DNA of 64,000 nucleotides from CAYUMU01 sp964445985 (GTDB lineage Bacteria; Planctomycetota; Planctomycetia; Pirellulales; S012-138). Position 1 is the first letter of the stretch. Each line of letters starts with the position of its first letter. Both the position numbers and the translations under genes were made by a program. Shown one piece after another: positions 51,923 to 61,898 of the stretch. Location of the stretch: NCBI GenBank assembly GCA_964445985.1, contig CAYUMU010000018.1:19179-83178 (forward strand). The letters are read 5' to 3'. The notes beneath the pieces were generated by a model that was not told the origin of the DNA, did not search any database, and saw only the letters and a program-made list of their open reading frames with translations.

Positions 51923-53560
51923 TTACGCGGCCTGCGACGGCAACCGCCGTCCGCGAGCCCAGCGCTCGCCAAAAGTCGCCACGGCCATGCGGTTTTCGAG
52001 ATTGGGGCGGAACACCGTGAGCAACAGCAGCGGCAAATACCAGTTCATAAACAGGAGCCCGCCTTGCGGATACCAGAACTGCGTACCCAGCATCACCGCG
52101 GCCGAACAGCTCATGAGCGTGCCCAGGTTCTTTTGGGCAGGCCAAATCGCCATGCCAAAACAGAGCGCCAAGAACAGGGCCACCAGCGGAATTCGCAAAT
52201 AGGGCGAATGCGACGCCCAAAAGCCTTGCAGGTTTTCGGTCGAAAGGCTGAACATCTGCGGAAAGTGCTGCAAGATGGAGCCAAAGCCCGGCGGGGCCAG
52301 CAGGGCGGCCAGCAGCAGCAATACCGAGAAGGTGCCGATCAAGCCAATCGCGAACCGCAGCACGCCCCGCTGCCAGTAAAAGCCCACAAACAGCGGAATC
52401 AAGAACATGGGGTAATACACGGCCCCCACGGCCATGGCCAGCAGCGAGCCCACGATCAGCGGTCGGCGGTAGGCGGCCATCATCCACACCAGCAGGGCGC
52501 CGGGGGCCACGTGGCGAATATCGCCCGCCAGGTAAGCCGTATAGGGCAGCATCAGGTACAGCGTGGCCATCCCAATGCCGGTCCAATAGTTGTTGAAGTA
52601 CCGGGCGCCCAGGTAGATCAAACCGGCCAAGATCATGAAATGCGCGACGATCGTCAGCACGCGGCCGGTCACCGCAAAGACCGCTCGGCCCTGGTACAGG
52701 TTGCGGTCGAGCATGGGATTGGGATTAAATGCCTTGCTGGGAAATCTCGGGAACAGGTCGAGCACCGTGAAGCCCGGCGCATGCGAGTCCGGTTCCGCGG
52801 CGCCGCGGGCCGTAGCCGCTTCACGCCCTGAGGTCGCGGCTACCGATGTTTCGGCAGGCATTCTTTCCGTAGGCACTGTTTCGGCCAGCGAGGCGGCAGG
52901 CAACGTGGAAATATCACCACCCGCCGGGCCAAGTTCGGCAATCGGAGTCGCGGTGGGCTCCTGGGGCTCGCCCAAGCGGGGGTCGAACGTGGGCGCCACA
53001 TCGGTATCGCCCACGGCTTCCGCTGCCGCCACGGCCGGGTCGGTTGCCACGTCGGGCAGGCGAGCCGTAACCACGTTCGCCATCAAGAACACGAACAAAC
53101 AGAGCCCTAGAAAGGACAATCCGCCCGCGGTGAGGTTGGGTTCGAGCAGGGGGCGGCGGGCCATCAGGGGATCGGCAATCAGCCGGATCAAGAAGAACAG
53201 CCCCACGATGAACAACCAGCCGTAGCCCATGGCTTCCAGTTCCGACACGACGGGCGGAACCGCCGCAGTGGCCTGGGCCAGCCCGGCCGCGCCTGGGGCC
53301 AGTTGCGAAACATTTTCAGCGGCCAAGCCGTTTTCGCCCACCTGAGCCGCCGCTTGGGCTGCCAGGTTGGCTTGCTCCGTGGCGTTTTGCCCTAGCGAAA
53401 CCAGCAGCAGGCCGGGAGCCAGGGCAATCAGGCCCAGCAGGTCGACATTGCGGATGCTCCACAACCGGCTGAACTTGAAGAAAATGGCGATCGTTAACAG
53501 CGACGAAAAGTAGACCCACGTGGTGGGGTTAAGTTCGTATTGGTAAAGAACATCCTGCAT
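51923..53560 (-). CDS. Multi-pass membrane protein of unknown function
   Basis: 545 residues. A first block of membrane segments (about 18-60, 120-175) is followed by a long low-complexity linker (about 175-270) rich in Ala, Glu, Pro and Thr, then a second block of about seven segments (300-525). No catalytic motif was recognised; the second block resembles lipid-linked glycosyl- or O-antigen-type membrane enzymes only in general form. The linker contains an in-frame palindromic repeat at 52812-52843. Confidence 0.7.
   Translation of the reverse strand: MQDVLYQYELNPTTWVYFSSLLTIAIFFKFSRLWSIRNVDLLGLIALAPGLLLVSLGQNATEQANLAAQAAAQVGENGLAAENVSQLAPGAAGLAQATAAVPPVVSELEAMGYGWLFIVGLFFLIRLIADPLMARRPLLEPNLTAGGLSFLGLCLFVFLMANVVTARLPDVATDPAVAAAEAVGDTDVAPTFDPRLGEPQEPTATPIAELGPAGGDISTLPAASLAETVPTERMPAETSVAATSGREAATARGAAEPDSHAPGFTVLDLFPRFPSKAFNPNPMLDRNLYQGRAVFAVTGRVLTIVAHFMILAGLIYLGARYFNNYWTGIGMATLYLMLPYTAYLAGDIRHVAPGALLVWMMAAYRRPLIVGSLLAMAVGAVYYPMFLIPLFVGFYWQRGVLRFAIGLIGTFSVLLLLAALLAPPGFGSILQHFPQMFSLSTENLQGFWASHSPYLRIPLVALFLALCFGMAIWPAQKNLGTLMSCSAAVMLGTQFWYPQGGLLFMNWYLPLLLLTVFRPNLENRMAVATFGERWARGRRLPSQAA
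52812..52843. repeat. GTAGCCGC palindrome inside a membrane protein gene
   Basis: GTAGCCGC (52812-52819) pairs with GCGGCTAC (52836-52843). It encodes part of the linker (VAATSGREAATA), where insertions are easily tolerated. Confidence 0.7.
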
Positions 53561-53801
53561 GGCGTTCTCGCCGGCTGGTTCGGCGCCGCAAACGGCTTCT
53601 TTTGCGGCCTATCCGCCGAAGACAGCCCTAGATAATTTGCCTATTCATTCATAAAACCTGAATAAACCCAACTTGGCAGCATAAGAAACGGAGCAGTTTA
53701 CCGCAACCTCGGGCACCGGCTCATTTTTGCACGGGGCCGTAATTGCGGCGTTGCGATGCCGGCCAAATCGATATAACTCGAGATAACTCGACCTGCTCAC
53801 T

Positions 53802-55031
53802 TCACGCGCCGGCAAACTGCAGCGGTTGCGGGCCGAGCGTGACCACCGTGAAGTCGCGCGGCGGGTGCGCCTGAAGATAGTGGTTGATGCTTTCGCGGCT
53901 CAGGGCGTCGATCTCGGCCCCCAACTGGTCGCGGGTGCGCACGCGGCCCAGGTGATACCAGTCGCGCACGATCGCCACCGTGCGCGACATGCTCGATTCC
54001 TGCTGCATTATCAGGGCGCTCTTCACGCGGGCTTTCAGTCGCTGCAACTCAAAGTCTTCAATGCCTTGCGGCAACCGCAATAGTTCTTCCAGGGTAACAT
54101 CGAGCGTGGCCTGGGCCCGGTCGGCACTGGTGCCGGCATAGCACAGCACGGCCCCTTCCAGCCGCGTGGAGTAATACGAGGCGTACACCGTGTAGCACAG
54201 CCCTCGCTTCTCGCGAACTTCGGTAAACAGCCGCGCGCTCGATCCGCTACTCAGAGCCCCCACGCCCGCCGAAGCTTGAAAATAATCAGGATCGTGGTAG
54301 GGCACGCTCTCGTAAGCCAGGCCGATATGCGTTTGGTTCGATTCGTACGGCAAATGCAATATTCTCTGGCCGCGCTCGCCTTGCGGAACCTCCACGACCT
54401 TTGGCCCGGTCCAATCGCCGAACAGGCTTTCCACGCGCTCCAGCAGCGCGTCCCAATCCAGCCGGCCAGCCACGCCCAGCACCGCGCCGCCGGGCACGTA
54501 CTGCGTTTCCCAAAACCGCGCGATGTCTTCGTGGTCGATGGTTTCAATGGCTTCCAGCGTGCCCTGGCTGGGCATGCCATAGGGAGGCCGAACGTGCCGC
54601 AGCTTGAGCTCTTGCATGAGCTTTTGCCCCGGCTCGTCTTCCACCGACAGCACTTCTTGAATCATCACCTGCCGGCCCTGTTCCATCAATTCGGGCGGCA
54701 AATGCGGACGGCGGATCAGGTCGGCGTAAATTTCCAACCCCGCGTGGAGATTCTCCGTCAGACTGGAGCCGCTGTACGAAGTGTGCGTGTTCGAGACATT
54801 CTCGCCGCGGTCAATGCCCAGGTTGTCCAGGTCGTCGCAATACTGGCGGCTATCGCGGTCGCCGCAACCGCGGAGAGCCATCTCGCAGGTAAACGAAGCC
54901 AGGCCGGCCTTGCCTGCCGGATCGTAAATCGCCCCAGCCGGCAGCAAGAACGTAAATGCCGCACTCTCCAAATGCTGCATTTCTTCGGCCAACAGCGTAA
55001 AGCCATTTTCAAACACGTGAGTACGAATCAA
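53802..55031 (-). CDS. M16-family peptidase-like protein without zinc motif
   Basis: 409 residues starting at a TTG (55029-55031). The two-lobed M16 layout is evident (FENGFTLL, NTHTSYSGSSLTEN, ARLFTEVREKRGLCYTVYASYYS near 270). At residues 43-51, where active enzymes have GLAHFLEHM, this one reads GLASFTCEM, so His, Glu and His are all lost. The second-lobe R/Y-type segment is kept. Such proteins work as the non-catalytic partner of a zinc-bearing subunit. No catalytic partner is adjacent. Confidence 0.85.
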   Translation of the reverse strand: MIRTHVFENGFTLLAEEMQHLESAAFTFLLPAGAIYDPAGKAGLASFTCEMALRGCGDRDSRQYCDDLDNLGIDRGENVSNTHTSYSGSSLTENLHAGLEIYADLIRRPHLPPELMEQGRQVMIQEVLSVEDEPGQKLMQELKLRHVRPPYGMPSQGTLEAIETIDHEDIARFWETQYVPGGAVLGVAGRLDWDALLERVESLFGDWTGPKVVEVPQGERGQRILHLPYESNQTHIGLAYESVPYHDPDYFQASAGVGALSSGSSARLFTEVREKRGLCYTVYASYYSTRLEGAVLCYAGTSADRAQATLDVTLEELLRLPQGIEDFELQRLKARVKSALIMQQESSMSRTVAIVRDWYHLGRVRTRDQLGAEIDALSRESINHYLQAHPPRDFTVVTLGPQPLQFAGA

Positions 55032-55631
55032 AGCTGCCTACCTGCCTATGGTGAGGGAAAGCGAGTGGTTTTCCCCCAGGCGGGGGGGCGAGCGACGAGC
55101 AAACGCAAGCCAGCAATTCCAGGCGATCACTCCGCGCGGCGGTGCTCCACAACTGAGCGGAATTGTAGGGCCAAGCCTGGGGAAGGGAAAGAACCGCTCC
55201 CGGCGACGACCCAACGCGAACATTTCCGAGCGCGACTTTCTGCCCCCTCCCCGGCCCTGATCGCCGTGGCCCGCGGCGCCGAACTTTGGAGACCTGGTCA
55301 ACAACCTCGACGCCCAGTTCAGCTTCAACGGCGGCGACGTGGCCTTCCTGGTAGGCGACGAATTACAAATCCGCCGAACCCCTGGCCCATATTCCGCGAC
55401 TGGCGCCGCGCGGGAACGACGAGCTCACGCTTTAAAAGCGGAGAATCGAGAAAGAACTCTCCCAATCCGATTGGTTTTCACCGCAGGGTTCGGCTGCGAC
55501 TCTTCTCCAGCTGCTTGCAACGTACCGATGCGGCGCTAACCTGATGATAGAGCTACTAAGTAGGAGTGGGACTTGGAGTTGGGGGCTAATGGTCACTGAC
55601 AACGGTGGATACACATTTGCAGCCGAGGATC
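55032..55631. other. 600-bp region with a possible gene remnant
   Basis: No complete gene. A frame at about 55263-55385 (PNFGDLVNNLDAQFSFNGG then DVAFLVGDELQIRR) reads like true protein but has no start or ribosome site and later turns to arginine-rich sequence. It may be the decayed end of another protein. Confidence 0.5.
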
Positions 55632-56279
55632 ATGACCTACGCGAGTTACGAGTTGTTCCACGGTGATTGTCCAGACTTTGCTGATCTAAGGTCCGCAGAG
55701 CCTGAAGTTCTCGCTGCGGCTCAGTTAACCATTGATCCATTTGAAGAGGGAAGTTTTGTTGTTCCTGCACGGCTCACGGAAGATGCATTCGGCGACAGAT
55801 CCGTCACCGGCGCCCACGTCTTACAGCGGTTCGTGGACTCGTTAGAAGCGATTTCGAATGGAAATACCGCGATTTCAATGGGCTTCGTTCAAACAGTCGA
55901 AGACTTGGGCCGCATCATCAAACGAGAGGCCACAGTCGAATATTCCGCATTCGGACTGCCATCGATGCCAACGGAATGCAAGAAGCTGGTCATTGATAGC
56001 AAGTACATCAGCCGCGTCACTGCAACAAAGCTCAAACGCCGCAGCAAAAGCTATTTGCCAGACTTATTGGAGGGCGTGATTACGGCGGTGGATATAATAC
56101 AATTCACATTCTCCATTCAAATTGCGCCGAAAATCATCGTAAGGGGTAGTTACGAAAGCCTCGTTCAAGACAAAATTTCGACTGCCGTTGGCGAACGCGT
56201 GAAGGTTATGGGCGTGGTTGAATACGTAAACGAGCAGCCAAGACATATTCGAGCGTTCACCGTCGAACTCATCGAATAA
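55632..56279 (+). CDS. Hypothetical protein, unusual composition
   Basis: 215 residues from the ATG at 55632; a GTG at 55605 would add nine residues. GAGGA is close to the ATG. The GC content is clearly lower than in neighbouring genes. The sequence is alpha-beta with VDIIQFTFSIQIAPKIIVRG and RVKVMGVVEYVNEQPRHIRAFTVELIE at the end, which looks like a small beta-domain. No family was recognised. Low GC and isolation suggest horizontal gain. It is directly followed by a GAGCCTATCC repeat. Confidence 0.65.
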   Translation: MTYASYELFHGDCPDFADLRSAEPEVLAAAQLTIDPFEEGSFVVPARLTEDAFGDRSVTGAHVLQRFVDSLEAISNGNTAISMGFVQTVEDLGRIIKREATVEYSAFGLPSMPTECKKLVIDSKYISRVTATKLKRRSKSYLPDLLEGVITAVDIIQFTFSIQIAPKIIVRGSYESLVQDKISTAVGERVKVMGVVEYVNEQPRHIRAFTVELIE

Positions 56280-56293
56280 GAATCGAGGATTAA

Positions 56294-56357
56294 GAGCCTA
56301 TCCAAATACTCCCTCGCCGCTGGCGGGAGAGGGGAAACAGGGTTCTTGGATTGGCTC
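56294..56357. repeat. GAGCCTATCC palindromic repeat, copy 3
   Basis: GAGCCTATCC (56294-56303) and GGATTGGCTC (56348-56357) bound the element. Its inner arm GGAAACAGGGTTCTTGG matches copy 1 when read inverted. Confidence 0.85.
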
Positions 56358-56380
56358 TAAATATTATCCCTATGCCCCGC

Positions 56381-56436
56381 CATTCCCGCGCGGAGCCTGC
56401 CCTCGTGAAGACGGGGGCGGGAATCCAGTCGCGGCC
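56381..56436. repeat. GGATTCCCGC palindromic repeat, inverse copy
   Basis: CATTCCCGC...CCTGCCCTCGTGAAGAC...GCGGGAATCCAG is the reverse complement of the long copies at 37451 and 41153, including the CTTCACGAGGGCAGG insert. Confidence 0.8.
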
Positions 56437-56702
56437 GAGAAACGATCAAATTGGCAAACAAGGGTCGTCAACCTCGGGATGTTGTTTTCTCCCCAATCCA
56501 AGACTGTCTGCTCGGTTCTCCTCGTGGGCTTCATAAGCCGCTGACCTTGGAACGATCCTGGGTCGGCTATGAACCCCCAACGTGCGCGCCGCAAAACCCA
56601 AGGCGGCCATCTTGGCCGCCCCAGGGCTACTTGCTCGTCACAACGTCGAATCGTTCTGGGCAAGTGGATTGTCTTGCCGCAAAATCGTGCTGGCCAGGCC
56701 CA

Positions 56703-56879
56703 TCAAATAGGCTTGGGATTGCCCGGCTTGATGGGGTGCGGACGGGCGGCGGCCAACAACGTGGCCGAAGCACGATTCAGCGATGCCTCGTCTCGAGAAG
56801 CGGGCGAGACCCGAACGGTGCTCAACGTGAAGAGCGCCACAAGACCACTCAATACAATCGCGGTGAAACAAGCTTTCAT
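56703..56879 (-). CDS. Small secreted peptide
   Basis: 58 residues from the ATG at 56877-56879, with GGAGAAAATGAC directly upstream, a strong ribosome site. Residues 1-22 (MKACFTAIVLSGLVALFTL region) form a signal peptide; the mature part has about 35 mixed residues, ending IKPGNPKPI. No family was recognised. The strong start and the signal peptide argue for a real gene, although it is too short to be sure. Confidence 0.6.
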   Translation of the reverse strand: MKACFTAIVLSGLVALFTLSTVRVSPASRDEASLNRASATLLAAARPHPIKPGNPKPI

Positions 56880-57820
56880 GTCATTTTCTCCAATCGCGAA
56901 CCGTCGCCGCAACCCTTGAGGGCGGCGGCGCTATGCAGCCTGCGATGACTAAAGGGACGTGCGAACAAACAACAATCGGGGGGCGTGATCACTCAGATCA
57001 CGGATTTAGATTTGCAAACAGACATGCCAGTGAATAAGGGTTTCCGGCCGGGCGCGACGGCTCCCAATCCCCAGCATTCCAAGACAGGCAACTGGCGCGC
57101 GCCGCGCGCCGCGAAATCGCCGGCTGCAATGGTTCGCGCACCCCCGCAACCAACCAGCAAGCTCGGCGGGGCGCCATCCACAATCAGGGAGTGCCTGCGA
57201 AGCCGCTCGCAGCCGCGCCAATGAAGAATCTAGTATGCCTGACACAAACATGACGCGGGTTCTTCGTTGCTAAAACAATTGCCCCGCGGGGGCGCAAGCG
57301 CGACCATCACTCCCTACAACCATCAACCTATATCCAATTATCGGTTGACGCCATGGATTCTACCGCTTGGTTTGATGTCAATGTTGTCATGCTTCGGCGC
57401 AACATCTCCGCGCCGCCGCGGACAGCAATCGTCCCTCGATTTTCCGCAAGTGTGCCACTGCTTGCGGTCGAATGCGTTTTGCCTTGCAGAGCACGCCTGC
57501 CACGACCGCAAGCAGTGCGCGGCGGAGACGGGCGTTCTACTTCGTTGGCCAAGCCGTGGGCGGTTCGGCACTGCTTGAGTGCGTGGAAAGCGTGTGGGTG
57601 GTGGCAAGCCGGATTCGCACTCAAACTGGCACACTTTTGTTGCCTGCGTACATGGGCAACACGAGCAAGAAACACCCTCGCGAAAGACGGCCCTGGTTCT
57701 CCCTGCCAAAGCGCTAACCCCATAACGCCGGGCCGGTTGTCTCTGCCCTGCGCTTGGGCTATGGTACGAGCTTGCCCTCTTGCCATTCTTCCCACCTTGG
57801 CCACAGGAACCTGCTTCCCC
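56880..57820. other. 941-bp gene-poor region
   Basis: No gene seen. It contains an inverted repeat ACTGCTTGCGGTCG (57457-57470) / CGACCGCAAGCAGT (57503-57516), and a less perfect CACTGCTTGAG/CTCAAACTGG pair after it. It should hold the start of the FAA hydrolase transcript, but no promoter was clear. Confidence 0.6.
57457..57516. repeat. 14-bp inverted repeat with 32-base spacer
   Basis: Perfect arms ACTGCTTGCGGTCG and CGACCGCAAGCAGT. The GTGCCACTGCTTGC type of arm suggests another dispersed repeat class. Confidence 0.72.
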
Positions 57821-58666
57821 ATGAAACTCGTGTCGTATCTCAGCAGCACCGGCCCCCGCACGGCCGCGCTTCGGGGTGAAGCGTATGTGGACCTGAACCA
57901 AAGTGATTCATCGCTGCCCACCAGCATGCGCGACCTGCTGGCCCTCGGCGACGAATGCCTGACCATGGCCGCCGCGGCCATCACGAAAGGCAAACCGCTG
58001 GGCGACATCAAACTCCTGGCCCCCGTGCCCGACCCGCAAAAGGTCATCTGCATTGGCCTCAACTACGCCGACCACGCCAAGGAAAGCAGCATGGACCCGC
58101 CGCCCGAGCCGGTGGTCTTCAACAAGTTCGCCACGGCCGTGGCTGCCGAGGGGGACGAGATCACGGTGCCTCGCAATGCCGAGGCCGTGGATTACGAAGC
58201 CGAGCTGGTCGTGGTCATCGGCAAAGGGGGCCGCGACATCGCCGAGAGCGAAGCCCTCAGCCACGTGGCCGGTTACACCTGCGGCAACGACGTTTCGGCC
58301 CGCGATTGGCAATTGAACAAGCCGGGCAAGCAGTGGCTCTTAGGCAAAACCTTCGACGGCTTCGCCCCCTTTGGCCCGCACCTGGTTACCCGCGACGAAG
58401 TGGCCGACCCCGGCCAGTTGCGCATCCAACTGCGACTCAACGGACAAACCCTGCAAGACTCCAGCACCAACCAGTTGATCTTCAACATTCCGCAATTGAT
58501 TGCCTACCTGTCCCAGGTTTGCACGCTGCTGCCGGGCGATGTGCTGTTTACCGGCACGCCGCCCGGCGTCGGCTTTGCCCGCAAACCGCCCGTGCTACTC
58601 AAGCCGGGCGACAAGTGTGAAGTGGAAATTGAAAAGCTGGGCGTGCTGCGCAATCGCTTTGTGTGA
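57821..58666 (+). CDS. Fumarylacetoacetate hydrolase family protein
   Basis: 281 residues from the ATG at 57821. The FAH core shows ICIGLNYADHAKE, FNKFATAVAAEGD, DYEAELVVVIGKGGRDI (metal-binding Glu/Asp) and LFTGTPPGVGF. These enzymes hydrolyse C-C bonds in ring-cleavage products or act on oxaloacetate/acylpyruvate. The specific reaction is not shown. It lies upstream of sucCD, separated by 135 bases. An opening upstream to 57353 is in a repeat region and is rejected. Confidence 0.88.
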   Translation: MKLVSYLSSTGPRTAALRGEAYVDLNQSDSSLPTSMRDLLALGDECLTMAAAAITKGKPLGDIKLLAPVPDPQKVICIGLNYADHAKESSMDPPPEPVVFNKFATAVAAEGDEITVPRNAEAVDYEAELVVVIGKGGRDIAESEALSHVAGYTCGNDVSARDWQLNKPGKQWLLGKTFDGFAPFGPHLVTRDEVADPGQLRIQLRLNGQTLQDSSTNQLIFNIPQLIAYLSQVCTLLPGDVLFTGTPPGVGFARKPPVLLKPGDKCEVEIEKLGVLRNRFV

Positions 58667-58801
58667 GCGCGGGAAGAATTGAGCCCGGCACCCCGCCGTT
58701 TGACCACCCGACAACGCGGTTTCTATAATCTCCGTTTCGCGAATTCACCTGAACATCTGGCCCTCCCCATTACCCCAGGGCCTTTTCGAGGCGACTGGCC
58801 C

Positions 58802-59989
58802 ATGAAGATTCACGAGTACCAAGGCAAGCAGCTCTTCCGCGAAGCAGGCGTACCCGTGCCGCGCGGCATCGTGGCCAAAACGCCCGAGGCAGCCGCCGCC
58901 GCTTACACCGAGCTCGGCGGCAAAGTCGCCGTGGTCAAGTCGCAAATCCACGCCGGCGGCCGCGGCAAAGGCCGCTTCAAGGAACAACCCCAGCAAGCCG
59001 GCGTGGTGCTGGTCCGCTCCGCCGAAGAAGCCCAGGAAAACGCGGCCCGCATGCTCGGCAATACGCTGGTCACCATCCAAACCGGCGAAGAAGGCAAGAA
59101 GGTGCAAACCCTGTTCGTCGAGGAAGGTTTGGACATTGCCAAAGAGCTCTACCTGGGCATCGTCATCGATCGCGAGGTCGGCCTGCCGGTGATCATCATG
59201 TCCTCCGAAGGCGGCATGGAGATTGAAGAGGTCGCCGCCCACAACCCCGAGAAGATTCACCGCGAAGCCTACAAACCTTCCAAGGGCCTTTCGGCCGATC
59301 AGGCCAAGAAGCTCGCTGCCGCCGTCGGCCTCTCAGGCCCGGCCGTGGAATCGGCTGTGGAGTTCCTGCCCAAGATGGCCAAGTTCTTCGTGGATAACGA
59401 TTGCAGCATGGCGGAGGTCAACCCGCTGGTGGTGACGGGCGACGGCAAAATGCTGGCCCTCGACGCCAAGGTCACCTTCGACGACAACGCCCTGTTCCGT
59501 CACAAGAACTTTGCCGAGCTGCGCGACCTCAGCGAGGAAGAGCCCACCGAGGTTCGTGCCCAAGCGGCCGGCCTGAGCTATGTCAAGCTCGACGGCAACA
59601 TTGGCTGCCTGGTGAACGGGGCCGGGTTGGCCATGAGCACCATGGACCTGATCAAGCTGCACGGCGGCGAACCGGCCAACTTCTTGGATGTCGGCGGCGG
59701 CGCCAACGTGGACCAGGTCACCGAAGCCTTCCGCATCATTCTAGCCGATAAGAACGTGAAGGCCGTGCTGGTCAACATTTTCGGCGGCATTATGAAGTGC
59801 GACACCATCGTGACGGCCCTGCTCGAGTCGTACGACAAGGTGGGCTTCCACGTGCCGCTGGTGGTGCGACTGGAAGGCACCAATGTGGAAATTGCCCGCA
59901 AAATGCTGAGCGAAAGCGGCAAGGCCATCATCGCGGCCACCGACCTGACCGACGCGGCCAAGAAGGTGGTTGCCACGCTCAAGGCGTAG
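58802..59989 (+). CDS. sucC: Succinyl-CoA synthetase beta subunit (ADP-forming type)
   Basis: 395 residues from the ATG at 58802. Landmarks are MKIHEYQGKQLFREAGVPVP, KSQIHAGGRGKGRF (ATP-grasp), DCSMAEVNPLVV and FLDVGGGANVDQV. With sucD it makes ATP or GTP from succinyl-CoA in the TCA cycle. Length equals the family norm. It is followed after 52 bases by sucD. Confidence 0.95.
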   Translation: MKIHEYQGKQLFREAGVPVPRGIVAKTPEAAAAAYTELGGKVAVVKSQIHAGGRGKGRFKEQPQQAGVVLVRSAEEAQENAARMLGNTLVTIQTGEEGKKVQTLFVEEGLDIAKELYLGIVIDREVGLPVIIMSSEGGMEIEEVAAHNPEKIHREAYKPSKGLSADQAKKLAAAVGLSGPAVESAVEFLPKMAKFFVDNDCSMAEVNPLVVTGDGKMLALDAKVTFDDNALFRHKNFAELRDLSEEEPTEVRAQAAGLSYVKLDGNIGCLVNGAGLAMSTMDLIKLHGGEPANFLDVGGGANVDQVTEAFRIILADKNVKAVLVNIFGGIMKCDTIVTALLESYDKVGFHVPLVVRLEGTNVEIARKMLSESGKAIIAATDLTDAAKKVVATLKA

Positions 59990-60041
59990 AGCCGGCAGTT
60001 GAACCCTCGACTCAATACCTTCTGCAATAATTGATCTCACC

Positions 60042-60897
<856 letters not shown>

Positions 60898-60901
<4 letters not shown>

Positions 60902-61710
60902 GCGGCGACCGCGATGCAACGTCTTCCTCGGCCATGCTGGCAGGCTCGGTGGCGATTGTCACCGGCGGCAGCAACGGCATCGGCCGCGCCACGGCCAAAC
61001 TGCTGGCCCAGCACGGCGCGAAAGTCGTCGTCGGCGACATTCAGCAACTCGCGGAAAACGCCCCCGCTTTCCAAAAATTGGGCATCGAAGAAGTCGCCTG
61101 CGATGTTCGCCACGAAGCGCCCGTTCAAGCCCTGATCGACGGCGCCGGCGCCCGTCACGGACGCATCGATATCCTGGTGAACAACGCCGGCATAGGGCTG
61201 GTCAAGCAAATCCCCGAGGTCTCCGAGGAAGAGTGGGACCGCGTGCTCGAGATCAACCTCAAAGGGGCCTTCCTGGCCTCCAAACACGCCATTCGCTGGA
61301 TGCGCAAAACCGGCGGCGGCAGCATCGTGAATGTCTCCAGCAACGCCGGACTTTTGCCCAGGGCTCACGATCCGGTCTATTCCACCAGCAAGGGCGCGCT
61401 GATCGCCTTCACGCACAGCCTGGCGCTCAGTCACGCTCCCGACCGCATCCGCGTGAACGCCGTTTGCCCCGGCCCGGTGGGCGAAACCGGCATGATGAAC
61501 GCCGACATCGCCGCCGCGGCCGACCCGGCGGCGCTCATCGCCGGCATGATCGACGCCAGCCCCTTGGCCGCCGCCTGGGGAAGAATGATCAGCCCCGAGG
61601 AAGTCGCCCAATCCATCCTCTACCTGGTGAGCGAAGCGGCCGCCATGGTGACGGGCACCTCCATCGGCATCGACGGCGGCAAATCGCTAGGCGTGCCGCC
61701 CAAGCGGTAG
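60898..61710 (+). CDS. Short-chain dehydrogenase/reductase
   Basis: 270 residues from a GTG that overlaps the sucD stop (GTGA). The Rossmann start VAIVTGGSNGIGRATAKLL is followed by NNAGIG, catalytic Ser in VNVSSNAGLL and YSTSK with Tyr and Lys. The C-terminal GTSIGIDGGKSL completes the classical SDR. The substrate is unknown. The overlap with sucD suggests co-translation, an odd link with the TCA enzyme. MLAGSVAIVTGG at 60934 is an alternative start. Confidence 0.88.
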
Positions 61711-61774
61711 AGCGTTGGTTCGAAACCTGCTGGTATATGGCCCCCCTTTTTGAGATGACATACAATTCCACAAC

Positions 61775-61802
61775 CGTCATTCCCGCGGATGCGGGAATCC
61801 AG
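61775..61802. repeat. CGTCATTCCCGC minimal palindrome
   Basis: ATTCCCGC and GCGGGAAT arms around GGAT. This is the minimal form of the GGATTCCCGC repeat class, just upstream of the Mrr-like gene. Confidence 0.8.
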
Positions 61803-61898
61803 AAGCGGCGGGTAGGATGCCGCTATTGAATATCGGCTTGTCTAAAATTCTTCAACCGTAGTGTCATTAGTTGTCGCCCTCTTCGTTATTCAGTATTT

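Larger units (their letters stand above)
56280..56702. other. 423-bp intergenic region with two repeats
   Basis: It holds GAGCCTATCC repeat copy 3 (56294-56357) and a GGATTCCCGC repeat in inverse orientation (56381-56436). The rest shows no gene. Confidence 0.6.

Noticed and set aside
51764..52831. 355-residue plus-strand ORF
   Set aside because: It is antisense to the membrane protein gene and rich in Gln, His and Arg with no motif.
56451..56948. 165-residue plus-strand ORF
   Set aside because: It is a mixed-composition frame through the small secreted peptide locus, without a ribosome site or known domain.
57472..57717. Plus-strand ORFs in the 57.3-57.8 kb region
   Set aside because: They are translated inverted-repeat sequence, with no start signal or family, and the FAA hydrolase start lies further downstream.
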